In this document: positions 7,295 through 15,918 of the stretch, piece by piece | Numbering within the stretch: position 1 is the first letter of the stretch | Layout of the letters: each line of letters opens with the position of its first letter | Assembly (NCBI RefSeq): GCF_009834805.1 | Contig: NZ_WVHO01000009.1 | Coordinates: 126,501-190,500, forward strand | Reading direction: 5' to 3' | DNA length: 64,000 nt | DNA from: Saccharibacter sp. 17.LH.SD | GTDB taxonomy: Bacteria; Pseudomonadota; Alphaproteobacteria; Acetobacterales; Acetobacteraceae | Notes under the pieces: generated by a model | Told to the model about the DNA's origin: nothing | Seen by the model: the letters and a program-made list of their open reading frames with translations, nothing else | Database searches by the model: none | Translations under genes and position numbers: made by a program

Positions 7295-8740
7295 TCAGGG
7301 AAGAAAATCCTGCAATTCTGGGATTTCCTGACATAGGAGTATGGCATCCTCCTTCGTTAGTAGACATAAAGCCCGTTGTAGATCCTGTAAGTGTATTGAA
7401 GGATGCGCTTCAATCCATATGAGGAGACCTTCCAAGCTTAACCCTTGACGTCTATCCAAGTCTGGCAAGGAGAGGAGTTCAGGAGGCGTAAAGTCAGGTA
7501 ATGGGACAGCTTCGAAAAGGGTCTTTCCATGTCCCGTTTCCTCTGGAAGAGAGAAAACATCGGGGCGATGTGTGCGACGTGTCATGACGGTGGCCATGCC
7601 CATGGGGGTTGGGACATCCCCCAATGTGAATTCACGATAGTCACGAGGGAAAAGGCACAGCAGCCGTGGGTTGTGCTCTTGGATAAGCGCAATGAGCGGA
7701 CGATGAGATTTTGGAGGATCTGCCTCCAACAACATGCCTTCAGTTGAACGCAGAAGGAAAGCACGTGTGATTGTGCAAGGAGGGGCCGCTTGCGGATTTA
7801 ACAAAAGTTGCTCTCGTCGTGTCAGTCTCTGTCGAAGATAAGCAAAGCCTGGACGTTGAGCATAATCAGGAAGATGAAAATCATCCTCAGATGATAAATT
7901 CTTCTGATCGTCAAGTTGGGTAATGATTGAGCGGAGGCGGTGAAGGCCTGCTTCAAGGAGCGTCTGCCATAAAGCATTTTGGGTTTGTCGCGCGGCATTT
8001 AATAATGTTGGAGAAACATTTTCTTCAATGTCATTGCGATTAAAGTGACGATAATGATGTGGTGGTAGTTCTTCTGCACTATCAGAGGACGGACAAATAT
8101 AGTGCTGGATACGTCCTCCTTCCCAGTGAGGAGTCCCATCACTTTTATCTAACGGAGTTCCTTGCGGCGTGACAAGACGATGATGCGGAATATCAAGGGG
8201 CTCTCGTTCTGAAGCGTGGTTTGGAGAGGTCAGATAAGCCCCACGGACGAGTAGGCGCGTAAAGGCATGATCAGCAAAAGAAGGGGTGGCATGTCGTGTG
8301 TGTGTCGCCACAATGTGCCCTCGAGGGCGATGGCGATGCCCAGAGCTGCCGTAGATACACCAGTTTAAAGCAATACCAGCAGCGTCTTGGCCGCGGGCGA
8401 GAAGAGTGGATAAGTCTGGCTCAGGCACGAGGTATTCATCACTATCAAGGACAATGAGCCACTCTTCCTGACCGATGAGATGATTGAACGCGTAACGTGT
8501 TAAAAATTCTCGGCGCTCTTCACCAGAAAATTCTGGTTCTAAGGAAGGGGCATGCCACGTGACGGGCCATGCTTGCGCGAGAGACTGTACAATTTCAGAT
8601 GTACCATCCTCGGAGCCTGCATCTATGACCGCGATATGGCGTATGCCGAGGGAAAGATGCCAAGAAATCCAATTAAGGATAGTATCCTGTGAATTGCGAA
8701 CAAGAACGGCACAGGCAGCTGAGGGAAGATTATCGGACAT
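7295..8740 (-). CDS. Glycosyltransferase family 2/92-like protein
   Basis: A GT-A type nucleotide-sugar transferase domain occupies about residues 5-130: AACAVLVRNSQDTILNWISWH, the AVIDAGSEDGT turn and a metal-binding DxD at D99-S-D101 (LIVLDSDEYL). This is the Glyco_tranf_2_4 / GT92-like pattern, whose members act on surface glycans or lipids. The remaining 350 residues (of 481) are not recognised. No membrane helix is obvious, so the enzyme is probably cytoplasmic. I start at ATG 8740, which overlaps the upstream lipoprotein gene by 11 bases; the frame stays open to 8836 without a better ribosome site. The second glycosyltransferase at 18168-20138 has a related catalytic domain. Donor and acceptor are unknown. 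Confidence 0.8.
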   Translation of the reverse strand: MSDNLPSAACAVLVRNSQDTILNWISWHLSLGIRHIAVIDAGSEDGTSEIVQSLAQAWPVTWHAPSLEPEFSGEERREFLTRYAFNHLIGQEEWLIVLDSDEYLVPEPDLSTLLARGQDAAGIALNWCIYGSSGHRHRPRGHIVATHTRHATPSFADHAFTRLLVRGAYLTSPNHASEREPLDIPHHRLVTPQGTPLDKSDGTPHWEGGRIQHYICPSSDSAEELPPHHYRHFNRNDIEENVSPTLLNAARQTQNALWQTLLEAGLHRLRSIITQLDDQKNLSSEDDFHLPDYAQRPGFAYLRQRLTRREQLLLNPQAAPPCTITRAFLLRSTEGMLLEADPPKSHRPLIALIQEHNPRLLCLFPRDYREFTLGDVPTPMGMATVMTRRTHRPDVFSLPEETGHGKTLFEAVPLPDFTPPELLSLPDLDRRQGLSLEGLLIWIEAHPSIHLQDLQRALCLLTKEDAILLCQEIPELQDFLP

Positions 8741-9209
8741 TAACACGTACCATGGCATGTGAGACAGTGGAGTCGGTGCTAGCGCGCATTTCAATTTGGA
8801 TAGGAAGCGCTCCAGCAGCTTGGATTCGTTTAGCAACAGGTACGACCAAATTTTGAGTCAGGTCAGAAAGTATCTGCAACTGCTTGTCTGGCGTGCTCTG
8901 CATGGGTGCTATGCCCTGTATGATAAAAAGAATATTAGACTTGCGAGCAAGTGCTGCTTTGGTGGCCGTTTCAACGGGGGCTGCATAATCGCTTTCAGGC
9001 GTGCCTTCCATGATTTGCAAGAAAGGGGCCTTCGGCGTGGGAGCTACAACAGGGGCTATATACGGCTTAGGAGGCGTTCCCGCACGCGGATCAAAGGTGC
9101 GTTGGTCGAGAGGAGAACAGCCTACTACCCCTCCCATAACGGCAAATACCGCAGGAAGGTAACAGAAGGAAAAAATCCGTGAAAATTCGAAACGGTCAAA
9201 AGCATCCAT
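8730..9209 (-). CDS. Putative outer-membrane or periplasmic lipoprotein
   Basis: A 159-aa protein with an N-terminal hydrophobic stretch ending in the lipobox-like GVVGC (lipidated Cys 31), followed by a proline-rich linker (PPKPYIAPVVAPTPKAP) and a folded C-terminal part with alternating hydrophobic pattern and the end MVRVNVR. I do not recognise the C-terminal domain. It is transcribed ahead of, and overlaps by 11 bases, the glycosyltransferase gene, so the two are probably co-expressed and may serve one envelope process. The start at 9209 is the only ATG before the signal sequence; the ribosome site is weak. Confidence 0.65.
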   Translation of the reverse strand: MDAFDRFEFSRIFSFCYLPAVFAVMGGVVGCSPLDQRTFDPRAGTPPKPYIAPVVAPTPKAPFLQIMEGTPESDYAAPVETATKAALARKSNILFIIQGIAPMQSTPDKQLQILSDLTQNLVVPVAKRIQAAGALPIQIEMRASTDSTVSHAMVRVNVR

Positions 9210-9358
9210 AATACACTAAATAGTCGCAGGAAGTAGAGTATTAGGCAAGAGGGAAGCGGGCATGCAGTAAAAACTTGTCTTACCCCCCTGTTGCTTCAAT
9301 CCAGTGGTGCTATGGATAAAGGGTCTTTAGTTCCAAGTTAAATCGGAGGAACCGACCA

Positions 9359-10381
9359 ATGGCCGTTAAAATTGCAATCAACGGATTCGGACGTATCGGG
9401 CGTTTGGTACTGCGCGGTATTATCGAGAGCGGACGCACGGATGTTGTTCCAGTGCTGATCAACGATCTCGGTTCTGTGGAGGCGAATGCCCACCTCCTGA
9501 AATATGACACCATTCATGGTCGTCTACCGGCTGAGGTAGAAGTGTCTGATGGCAATCTGCTGATCAAGACACATCAAGGTAAGACGATTGGCCCGATCAA
9601 AGTGACGGCTCATCGTAATCCAGAGGAAATTCCTTTGGAGGGTGTTGATGTTGCTATGGAATGTACGGGTCTGTTCACAGCACGTGATAAGGCTTCCGCA
9701 CTTCTTAAAGCGGGTGCAAAGCACGTTCTGATTTCTGCTCCTGGTAAGGATGCAGATGCAACGATCGTCTATGGCGTTAACAACGACGCTCTGAAGCCAG
9801 GCATGCAGATCGTGTCTAACGCTTCTTGCACGACGAACTGCCTGTCCCCTGTTGCTTCTGTGTTGGATGAAAAATTCGGCATTGAGCGCGGTTACATGGT
9901 AACAGTTCACTCTTATACGGGTGATCAGCGCACTATCGATACCTTGCACAAGGACCCACGTCGTGCGCGCGCTGCTGCGGTAAACATTATTCCGACAACA
10001 ACGGGTGCTGCTCGTGCTGTTGGTTTGGTGTTGCCTCACCTGAAGGGTCGTTTGGATGGAACATCTATCCGCGTGCCAACACCGAACGTTTCTTTGGTAT
10101 CCTTGGATTTCGTTCCAAAGAATGCGCCAAAATCGGTTGAAGAAGTAAATGCTGCAATGCGTGAAGCTTCTGAAGGCCGTCTGAAGGGCATTCTTGGCTA
10201 TAATGAAGAGCCATTGGTGAGCCATGACTTCAATCACGTGAAGTTCTCTTCCACCTTTGACGCAACAGAAACAGCTATCGTTGATGGCGGTAAGCTTGTG
10301 CGCGTATGTGCTTGGTACGATAACGAGTGGGGCTTCTCCAACCGGATGTCCGACACGGCGTCATTGTTTGGGAAACTCTAA
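9359..10381 (+). CDS. gap: Glyceraldehyde-3-phosphate dehydrogenase, type I
   Basis: This enzyme oxidises and phosphorylates glyceraldehyde-3-phosphate to 1,3-bisphosphoglycerate with NAD(P)+. The 340-aa sequence has the N-terminal Rossmann motif INGFGRIGR, the catalytic loop ASCTTNC with nucleophile C157, the phosphate-binding [10 protein letters not shown] segment and the C-terminal [11 protein letters not shown]. All expected catalytic parts are present and the length is normal. A strong Shine-Dalgarno (CGGAGGAA) lies 7 bases before ATG. The next gene, pgk, starts 2 bases after its stop, giving a classic gap-pgk operon. Confidence 0.98.
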   Translation: MAVKIAINGFGRIGRLVLRGIIESGRTDVVPVLINDLGSVEANAHLLKYDTIHGRLPAEVEVSDGNLLIKTHQGKTIGPIKVTAHRNPEEIPLEGVDVAMECTGLFTARDKASALLKAGAKHVLISAPGKDADATIVYGVNNDALKPGMQIVSNASCTTNCLSPVASVLDEKFGIERGYMVTVHSYTGDQRTIDTLHKDPRRARAAAVNIIPTTTGAARAVGLVLPHLKGRLDGTSIRVPTPNVSLVSLDFVPKNAPKSVEEVNAAMREASEGRLKGILGYNEEPLVSHDFNHVKFSSTFDATETAIVDGGKLVRVCAWYDNEWGFSNRMSDTASLFGKL

Positions 10382-10383
10382 TC

Positions 10384-11577
10384 ATGGCTTTTCGCACGCT
10401 TGATGATGTGGAGGTACGCGGTAAACGCGTACTTCTCCGTGCCGACCTCAATGTGCCTGTGCATGACGGGGCGATCACAGATACAACGCGCATTGAGCGC
10501 GTGTTGCCAACGATTCGTGAGCTTTCTAAGAAGGGTGCTAAGGTTATCCTTTTGAGCCACTTTGCCCGCCCTAAGGGTAAGGTGGTGCCAGAAATGTCTC
10601 TCGCTCCTGTTGGTAAGCGTCTTGCGGAATTATTTGGCCATCCAGTTTCCTTTGCCAAGGACTGCGTAGGACCAGATGCTAAGTCCGCTGTTGATGCGAT
10701 GAAAGATGGTGATGTTCTCTTGTTGGAGAATACGCGCTTTCATGCAGGCGAAGAAAAGAATGACGCAGAATTCTCTAAGGCTCTTGCAGCTAACGGGGAT
10801 ATCTACGTTGATGATGCTTTCTCTGCGGCCCATCGTGCGCATGCTTCAACAGAGGGCGTTGCACGTATATTGCCAGCTTATGCTGGTCGCTTGATGGAAG
10901 CTGAGCTGAAGGCTCTTTCTGCGGCTTTGGAGAATCCAAAACGTCCTGTTGGGGCCGTTGTTGGTGGATCCAAGATTTCCACAAAGCTTGATCTGATCGG
11001 TAACATGCTGGATCGCGTGGATGTGCTCTTCATTGGTGGGGCCATGGCGAACACGTTCCTATCAGCTCAGGGCGTAAAGGTTGGCAAGTCCCTCGAAGAG
11101 AAGGATATGCACGATACGGCGCGGAAGATTACTGAACTTGCGCAAGAAAAAGGCTGCAAGCTCGTTCTTCCGGTGGATGCTGTTGTCGCACGTGAGTTCA
11201 AGGCGGGTGCCGAATCATCTGTTGTGCCTGTGAATCAGGTTCCCGATGACACGATGATTTTGGACGCTGGCCCGAAGACGGCTGAGCTGATTGAGAAGCA
11301 CCTTGCTGATCTGAAGACGCTCGTTTGGAATGGTCCTTTAGGGGCTTTCGAGATTGAGCCTTTTGATCGTGCAACTGTTGATGTAGCACGTGCAGCGGCG
11401 AAGCTGACACAGGAAGGGAAACTCCTGACTGTAGCGGGCGGTGGTGACACTGTTTCTGCACTTCGTCATGCCGGTGTTGTCGATAAAATGAGTTATGTTT
11501 CCACGGCTGGTGGAGCGTTCCTTGAGTGGTTGGAAGGGAAGGCTCTTCCAGGTGTTGAGGTTCTACGCGCTAAGTAA
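10384..11577 (+). CDS. pgk: Phosphoglycerate kinase
   Basis: Transfers the acyl phosphate of 1,3-bisphosphoglycerate to ADP, yielding ATP and 3-phosphoglycerate. The 397-aa sequence has the family signature [15 protein letters not shown] near the N-terminus, the HFARPKG loop, the hinge region, the nucleotide-binding GGSKISTKL and GGAMANTFL elements, NGPLGAFE, and the closing [10 protein letters not shown]. The start at 10384 follows the gap stop by 2 bases and gives the usual family N-terminus; the open frame begins further upstream inside gap. A strong terminator follows, so gap-pgk forms its own unit. Confidence 0.98.
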   Translation: MAFRTLDDVEVRGKRVLLRADLNVPVHDGAITDTTRIERVLPTIRELSKKGAKVILLSHFARPKGKVVPEMSLAPVGKRLAELFGHPVSFAKDCVGPDAKSAVDAMKDGDVLLLENTRFHAGEEKNDAEFSKALAANGDIYVDDAFSAAHRAHASTEGVARILPAYAGRLMEAELKALSAALENPKRPVGAVVGGSKISTKLDLIGNMLDRVDVLFIGGAMANTFLSAQGVKVGKSLEEKDMHDTARKITELAQEKGCKLVLPVDAVVAREFKAGAESSVVPVNQVPDDTMILDAGPKTAELIEKHLADLKTLVWNGPLGAFEIEPFDRATVDVARAAAKLTQEGKLLTVAGGGDTVSALRHAGVVDKMSYVSTAGGAFLEWLEGKALPGVEVLRAK

Positions 11578-11601
11578 AGTAAGGCGTATAGCTCATGTGA
11601 G

Positions 11602-11635
11602 ATGGGGGTAGGGGTTTTCCCCTATCCCCATTTTT
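11602..11635 (+). terminator. Rho-independent terminator of gap-pgk
   Basis: A GC-rich stem (ATGGGGGTAGGGG with CCCCTATCCCCAT) followed by TTTTTAT lies 25 bases after the pgk stop codon. Confidence 0.93.
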
Positions 11636-11665
11636 ATTGGTCATTGGTTTGCATGACGTAAGAAG

Positions 11666-11703
11666 CGCCCCTCTCATTTGTTCAATGAATGAGAGGGGCG
11701 TTC
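11666..11703. terminator. Terminator hairpin downstream of rpoH
   Basis: A perfect 13-bp inverted repeat (CGCCCCTCTCATT / AATGAGAGGGGCG) with a 9-base loop sits between the convergent pgk and rpoH genes. T-runs are short on both sides, but the long GC-rich stem makes it a likely terminator for rpoH on the minus strand. Confidence 0.7.
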
Positions 11704-11746
11704 TCAGATAACCATCTCCTAGCGACAGAGATGGAAGGGTCTACTT

Positions 11747-12643
11747 TTAGACGCTAAGGCCTTGCTCTCGGCGTCGATCGGCAACGGCAGAAGCCATAGC
11801 TTTTTGGAGTTTCTCCATAGCGCGGGCTTCAATCTGGCGAATACGCTCCCGAGATACATGATAGTGATGAGAGAGCTCCTCCAATGTGGAAGGATCTTCT
11901 TTTAAACGACGCTCGGTCAAGATGTGACGCTCACGCTCATTGAGTGTTTTTAAAGCCTCAGTGAGTAGAGCTCTACGCCCGCTCATCTCTTCGGAGTCAG
12001 CAAGTGTCTCTTCTTGAGTCTCATGCTCATCGACGAGCCAATCCTGCCATTCGTGCTCACCCTCGGCGCGTAACGGTGCATTCAGGCTATGATCTGGCGA
12101 AGAGAGACGTTGATTCATTGAGATGACGTCGTTTTCTGGCACCCCGAGTGTTTTAGCGATCTTTTGCACCTGCTCAGGCTGCAAATCACCATCATCAAAG
12201 GCCTGCATCTGCCCTTTGAGGCGGCGCAAATTAAAGAAAAGCTTCTTTTGTGCCGCTGTGGTGCCCATCTTAACCAGGGACCAGCTATGGAGAATATATT
12301 CCTGCATAGCAGCACGAATCCACCACATTGCGTAGGTCGCTAAGCGGAAGCCACGGTCTGGATCGAAGCGGCGGACAGCCTGCATGATGCCAATATTACC
12401 TTCACTAATAAGCTCGCTTATAGGAAGGCCATAACCGCGATAGCTCATAGCGATTTTAGCGACGAGACGCAGATGAGACGTAACGAGGCGATGCGCAGCG
12501 CGCGTATCCCCCTCATCGCGCCAACGGCGTGAAAGGGCGAGTTCCTCTTCAGCGGTTAGGAGAGGGAAACGGCGGATTTCTTGTAGGTAGCGAGAAAGAT
12601 TATTTTCTGGCCCTACAGACGGAAGAGCAATTGGAGACCTCAT
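11747..12643 (-). CDS. rpoH: RNA polymerase sigma-32 (heat-shock) factor RpoH
   Basis: The 298-aa protein directs RNA polymerase to heat-shock promoters. It has LSRYLQEIRRFPLLTAEEE (region 1.2), the region 2 core (LISEGNIGIMQAVRRFDPDRGFRLATYAMWWIRAAMQEYIL), the sigma-32-specific RpoH box QKKLFFNLRRLKG, which marks it off from other group 2-3 sigmas, and region 4 with HYHVSRERIRQIEARAMEKL. The ATG at 12643 has AAGGAG 9 bases upstream; the open frame extends 19 codons further but without family similarity. It follows rluD on the same strand, a conserved order in alphaproteobacteria, yet a sigma-70-like promoter in the gap suggests its own control. Confidence 0.97.
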   Translation of the reverse strand: MRSPIALPSVGPENNLSRYLQEIRRFPLLTAEEELALSRRWRDEGDTRAAHRLVTSHLRLVAKIAMSYRGYGLPISELISEGNIGIMQAVRRFDPDRGFRLATYAMWWIRAAMQEYILHSWSLVKMGTTAAQKKLFFNLRRLKGQMQAFDDGDLQPEQVQKIAKTLGVPENDVISMNQRLSSPDHSLNAPLRAEGEHEWQDWLVDEHETQEETLADSEEMSGRRALLTEALKTLNERERHILTERRLKEDPSTLEELSHHYHVSRERIRQIEARAMEKLQKAMASAVADRRREQGLSV

Positions 12644-12847
12644 GATGTTCGACTCCTTGCGCCCAAGTGGTGGGGTTGTTTCACGAAAAATAATCGCCAC
12701 ATGGAATACGTGACCAAACCCTCCAGGGGTGACGCAGCAAATAGGGAAGGACTTTATCTAACGTCCCCGCTTCTCATCCCTCTATTAGGCAATGCCGAAG
12801 CGGTACGTCCGTTCCGGCGATGCGTCGGATTCGTCGGATCAAGGATA

Positions 12848-12876
12848 TTATTAATAGGTTTATCCTTGTCAGTCAA
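12848..12876 (-). promoter_or_regulatory. Candidate sigma-70 promoter of rpoH
   Basis: On the minus strand TTGACT (12876-12871) is followed, after exactly 17 bases, by TAATAA (12853-12848). It lies about 200 bases upstream of the rpoH start, implying a long 5' leader of the kind in which temperature-sensitive structures are known for rpoH in other bacteria. Confidence 0.5.
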
Positions 12877-12898
12877 ATGTTACGCAAAGTTTAGTCGA

Positions 12899-13885
12899 TC
12901 ACTTTTCGGATATAATCGCCGCAAGTTCTTGTAAATCTTGGGGAAGAGGCGTCTCGAATTTGAGCATATTTTTTGTTCGTGGATGCATGAAACCCAGTAC
13001 GGCGGCGTGAAGGGCCTGGCGTGGGAAGTCGAGGGCTTTTGTACGGATGTCTTGGGGAAGATGTCGTGCAGCTGCAGGAATACGACGGAGATATGTAGGA
13101 TCCCCGATTAAAGGATGACCTGCTTGGGAGAGGTGGACACGAATCTGATGCGTTCTGCCAGTAGCGAGGCGGCATTCCACAAGTGAGACGCTATTGTGGA
13201 ATAGGGCTTTCGTCGTGAAGTGGGTAAGAGCGCTTTTTCCGCCTCGTTGGACGACCGTCATGCGCTTTCGATCGCGTTTATCGCGTCCGATGGCGCCATC
13301 AAATGAACCTGATGGTGGCAATGAGCCCCATGCGAAAGCAAGATAGGCTCTTTCGATATCGCGTCGAGCGAATGCGTCAGATAGGGCTTGGTGGGCTAAA
13401 GGTGTTTTAGCGACGACCATGGTGCCCGATGTGTCTTTATCCAGACGATGGACGATGCCTGGGCGTTTTTCTCCGCCAATTCCTTCAAATTCTGGTCCGC
13501 AATGTCCGAGTAAGGCATTGACCAGCGTTCCCGTTTCGTTGCCGGGGGCAGGGTGAACCACAAGGCCGGCCGGTTTATCTAAAACAATCAGATCGCGATC
13601 TTCATAAAGAATCGTGAGGGGGATATGTTCGGCTTGTGGTCGGGCTGGCTCTGGAGCAGGAAGATGGAGCTCTAAAAACATTCCCTCTTTTAAATTAAAA
13701 GCCGGGTCACGACGTGCCTCGCCATTGCATGTGAAATGGCCTGTTTCAATTAGGGTCTTGACCCGAGAGCGTGAAAGCGTGCCGATGGCGTCAGCCAAGA
13801 TGCGGTCTGCGCGCTGGCCGGCATGTTCTACTCCAACATGGAGGGAGAAAGACGTTGCAGTATCAGCAGAGAGGGAATCGGACAT
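12899..13885 (-). CDS. rluD: 23S rRNA pseudouridine synthase, RluD family
   Basis: Converts uridines in 23S rRNA helix 69 (E. coli positions 1911, 1915, 1917) to pseudouridine. The protein has an N-terminal S4-like RNA-binding domain (QRADRILADAIGTLSRSRVKTLIETGHFTCNG), the RluA-family catalytic motif HRLDKDTSG with its nucleophilic Asp, and the TGRTHQIRVHLSQAGHPLIGDPTY signature. Length 328 aa, normal. I start at ATG 13885; the frame extends 5 codons upstream. Its start codon overlaps that of the divergent membrane-protein gene at 13884 (the shared bases CATG), so both must use promoters lying inside the other gene or very close by. It lies ahead of rpoH. Confidence 0.94.
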   Translation of the reverse strand: MSDSLSADTATSFSLHVGVEHAGQRADRILADAIGTLSRSRVKTLIETGHFTCNGEARRDPAFNLKEGMFLELHLPAPEPARPQAEHIPLTILYEDRDLIVLDKPAGLVVHPAPGNETGTLVNALLGHCGPEFEGIGGEKRPGIVHRLDKDTSGTMVVAKTPLAHQALSDAFARRDIERAYLAFAWGSLPPSGSFDGAIGRDKRDRKRMTVVQRGGKSALTHFTTKALFHNSVSLVECRLATGRTHQIRVHLSQAGHPLIGDPTYLRRIPAAARHLPQDIRTKALDFPRQALHAAVLGFMHPRTKNMLKFETPLPQDLQELAAIISEK

Positions 13886-14303
13886 GGAACAATCAAACAT
13901 GCATCAGGGTGTAGCGAACTCGATACCAAACAGCGAATCGAATCAACTCCCTGCGTCATCAAAAGGTCTTTTAGTGTTGGTCGTGGTGATGGGAATCATG
14001 ATCGTCATAGGTACAGGGGCATTGTTATGGGTTATTGTCCATCGCATGATGCATCCGCACGCGGTTTCTGAGCAATCTCTGCCCCAAGCGGTCAATACGG
14101 TAACTCCCCCAATCTCAGGAAATCCTGCTCTTTTGGCGATATCACGCCACGGTGATGAACAGATTCGCAGTGTGGTTCCCCGTGCTGATGGAACGTTAGC
14201 TGTTACGCTCGTATCGTCACAAGGGGATGGGCGTATTGTTGTTTGGTTGCCAGAACAGGCGCGTATCATTGCAGAGTTTGACTTAAGAACATTACGGCCC
14301 TGA
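13884..14303 (+). CDS. Small single-pass membrane protein (DUF6476-like)
   Basis: A 139-aa protein with a polar N-terminus, one strong membrane helix (about residues 28-52, LLVLVVVMGIMIVIGTGALL) and a periplasmic part of about 80 residues ending in a short beta-rich segment (RIVVWLPEQARIIAEFDLRTL). Small proteins of this pattern sit beside RluA-type genes in alphaproteobacteria, and I tentatively place it in DUF6476. The ATG at 13884 has GAGGGA 7 bases upstream and overlaps the rluD start codon on the other strand. Its last 12 bases overlap the end of the convergent ArsR-family gene. Function unknown. Confidence 0.75.
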   Translation: MEQSNMHQGVANSIPNSESNQLPASSKGLLVLVVVMGIMIVIGTGALLWVIVHRMMHPHAVSEQSLPQAVNTVTPPISGNPALLAISRHGDEQIRSVVPRADGTLAVTLVSSQGDGRIVVWLPEQARIIAEFDLRTLRP

Positions 14304-14600
14304 TGCAGCAAGAATGGCTGTCATGAGGCCAGGAAAGCGTTTTTCCAGTTCTTCGAGCCGCAATGTATTGCGATGTGTGACTCCTTCAATGCGTGTGTGA
14401 AGAATCCCGCCTGCTCGTAGAACTTGGAAGTGATGTGACATGCTTGATTTCGGACGAGAGGCTAGTAGCGTACTACAACTGGCTTCCCCTAAAGAGTGGA
14501 GATGACGCACGATGTCCAGGCGAACTGGGTCAGCCAGGGCGCGTAACACTGTTAAAATATCGAGTTCATCGAGATCTGGATGCGTATAGATATTGGCCAT
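14292..14600 (-). CDS. ArsR-family winged-helix repressor
   Basis: The 102-aa protein has the ArsR/SmtB winged-helix layout: ILTVLRALADPVRLDIVRHL, a recognition helix in SSMSHHFQVLRAGGIL and the wing TRIEGVTHRNTLR. Only one cysteine (in EASCSTLL) is present and the metal-binding CxCxxC of arsenic sensors is absent, so it probably senses something other than metal, such as an electrophile or redox change. It is divergent from an Old Yellow Enzyme gene, and the intergenic space holds a long palindrome (14641-14668) overlapping a sigma-70 promoter, so it very likely represses that gene and itself. Confidence 0.92.
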   Translation of the reverse strand: MANIYTHPDLDELDILTVLRALADPVRLDIVRHLHSLGEASCSTLLASRPKSSMSHHFQVLRAGGILHTRIEGVTHRNTLRLEELEKRFPGLMTAILAASGP

Positions 14601-14618
14601 GGGGGTGTTATCTCTCTC

Positions 14619-14647
14619 TTGAGATCATCGTGCAATATGTCTATAGT
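14619..14647 (+). promoter_or_regulatory. Sigma-70 promoter of the Old Yellow Enzyme gene
   Basis: TTGAGA (14619-14624) and TATAGT (14642-14647) are separated by exactly 17 bases. The -10 box lies inside the left arm of the palindrome, so a repressor bound there would block RNA polymerase. Confidence 0.7.
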
Positions 14648-14668
14648 TCCATATATATCGAACTATAG
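14641..14668. promoter_or_regulatory. Palindromic operator of the ArsR-type repressor
   Basis: CTATAGTTC and GAACTATAG form a perfect 9-bp inverted repeat around a 10-base AT-rich centre. This 28-bp element between the divergent repressor and reductase genes matches the size and shape of ArsR-family operators. Confidence 0.75.
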
Positions 14669-14748
14669 AGTCGATGATGAATTCCTACTTTGGGAAATGG
14701 CCTTTCTAACCGGTCGGTAAACAGAGAGGCTCATCAAGGAGAAAGCTT

Positions 14749-15840
14749 ATGCCTACGTTATTTGATCCCATCAGCTTTGGATCCATTCACGCTAAGAATC
14801 GTGTCGTGATGGCTCCGTTAACACGGGCGCGTGCTGGACAGGATGGCGTCCCAACACCCATTATGGCTGAATATTATACGCAGCGTTCGAATGCGGGTCT
14901 TATTATCTCAGAGGCTACCGGAATCTCTCGTCAGGGCCTTGGTTGGATAAACGCACCGGGAATTTGGACAAAAGAGCAGATTGAGGGCTGGAAACCCGTC
15001 ACACAAGCCGTGCACGCACAGGGTGGAAAAATTGTTTGCCAATTATGGCATATGGGGCGTCTGGTTCATTCCTCGGTAACGGGAGAGCAGCCTGTAGCGC
15101 CATCTCCTTCAACGGCTCCAGGTGGAATACACACCTATGATGGAAAGAAGCCTTATGAGGAGTCACGTGCGCTCAATGTTGAAGAAATACAGGTTATTGT
15201 AGAGCAATACGCACAGGCGGCACGGAACGCGATGGAAGCTGGATTTGATGGTGTTCAAATCCATGCCGCTAATGGTTACCTTATCGATACATTTTTGCGC
15301 GATGGCACGAATTATCGGTCCGATGACTATGGTGGAACAGTGGAAAACCGTTTGCGTCTTTTGCGTGAAGTGACAGAGAGTGTGGTAAAAGCCATTGGAG
15401 GCGAACATGTTGGTGTTCGTTTATCGCCTAATGGTGAAGTTCAAGGAGTTATTGACAGCAAGCCTGAGACGGTATTCGTTCCTGCGGCGAAAATGCTGCA
15501 AGAGTTAGGTATTGCGTGGCTTGAGCTGCGTGAATCAAGCCCTGAAAGCACATTCGCTTTTGATAAGCCAACAGAACAGCCGAAGCTTTCGCCTGAGATT
15601 CGGAAAGTGTTTCAGCGTCCTTTAGTGCTTAACCAGGATTATACAGCAGAAGAGGCGAAGGCCGCTGTATCAGAAGGGAAAGCAGACGCTATTAGCTTTG
15701 GGCGTCGTTATATTTCTAATCCTGACCTTGTTCATCGTTTAGAGAATGACCTGCCGCTTCAAGATGATGATATGGGAACATGGTATGGTGCTCATCTTGG
15801 GGCAAAAGGATATACGGATTATCCAACAGCAACGTCGTAA
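14749..15840 (+). CDS. Old Yellow Enzyme-family alkene reductase (NemA-like)
   Basis: An FMN-dependent NAD(P)H oxidoreductase of 363 aa that reduces activated C=C bonds of enals and enones, and in some members nitro compounds. The TIM-barrel landmarks are present: NRVVMAPLTRARAG at the start, QLWHMGR, the substrate-anion pair in GVQIHAANGYLIDTFLRDGTNYRSDDYGG, and FGRRYISNPDLVHRL at the phosphate site. A strong Shine-Dalgarno (AAGGAG) lies 9 bases before ATG. It is divergent from an ArsR-type repressor whose probable operator overlaps its promoter, pointing to induction by reactive electrophiles, as known for nemRA; that role is an inference. Confidence 0.95.
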   Translation: MPTLFDPISFGSIHAKNRVVMAPLTRARAGQDGVPTPIMAEYYTQRSNAGLIISEATGISRQGLGWINAPGIWTKEQIEGWKPVTQAVHAQGGKIVCQLWHMGRLVHSSVTGEQPVAPSPSTAPGGIHTYDGKKPYEESRALNVEEIQVIVEQYAQAARNAMEAGFDGVQIHAANGYLIDTFLRDGTNYRSDDYGGTVENRLRLLREVTESVVKAIGGEHVGVRLSPNGEVQGVIDSKPETVFVPAAKMLQELGIAWLELRESSPESTFAFDKPTEQPKLSPEIRKVFQRPLVLNQDYTAEEAKAAVSEGKADAISFGRRYISNPDLVHRLENDLPLQDDDMGTWYGAHLGAKGYTDYPTATS

Positions 15841-15872
15841 CATTTTAAGATCAGGCGGATAAACGACCGCGA

Positions 15873-15902
15873 ACGGCCCTCTTTAAAGAGGGCCGTTTTT
15901 TA
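15873..15902 (+). terminator. Rho-independent terminator after the OYE gene
   Basis: ACGGCCCTCTTT pairs with AAAGAGGGCCGT, followed by TTTTTTAT. It lies between the OYE gene and the convergent rlmB. Confidence 0.93.
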
Positions 15903-15918
15903 TGCGTTTATGGTTAAA

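Noticed and set aside
9524-10237. 237-codon open frame on the minus strand
   Set aside because: Fully antisense to gap, no ribosome site, composition of a shadow frame (strings of R, Q, H, N), no family resemblance.
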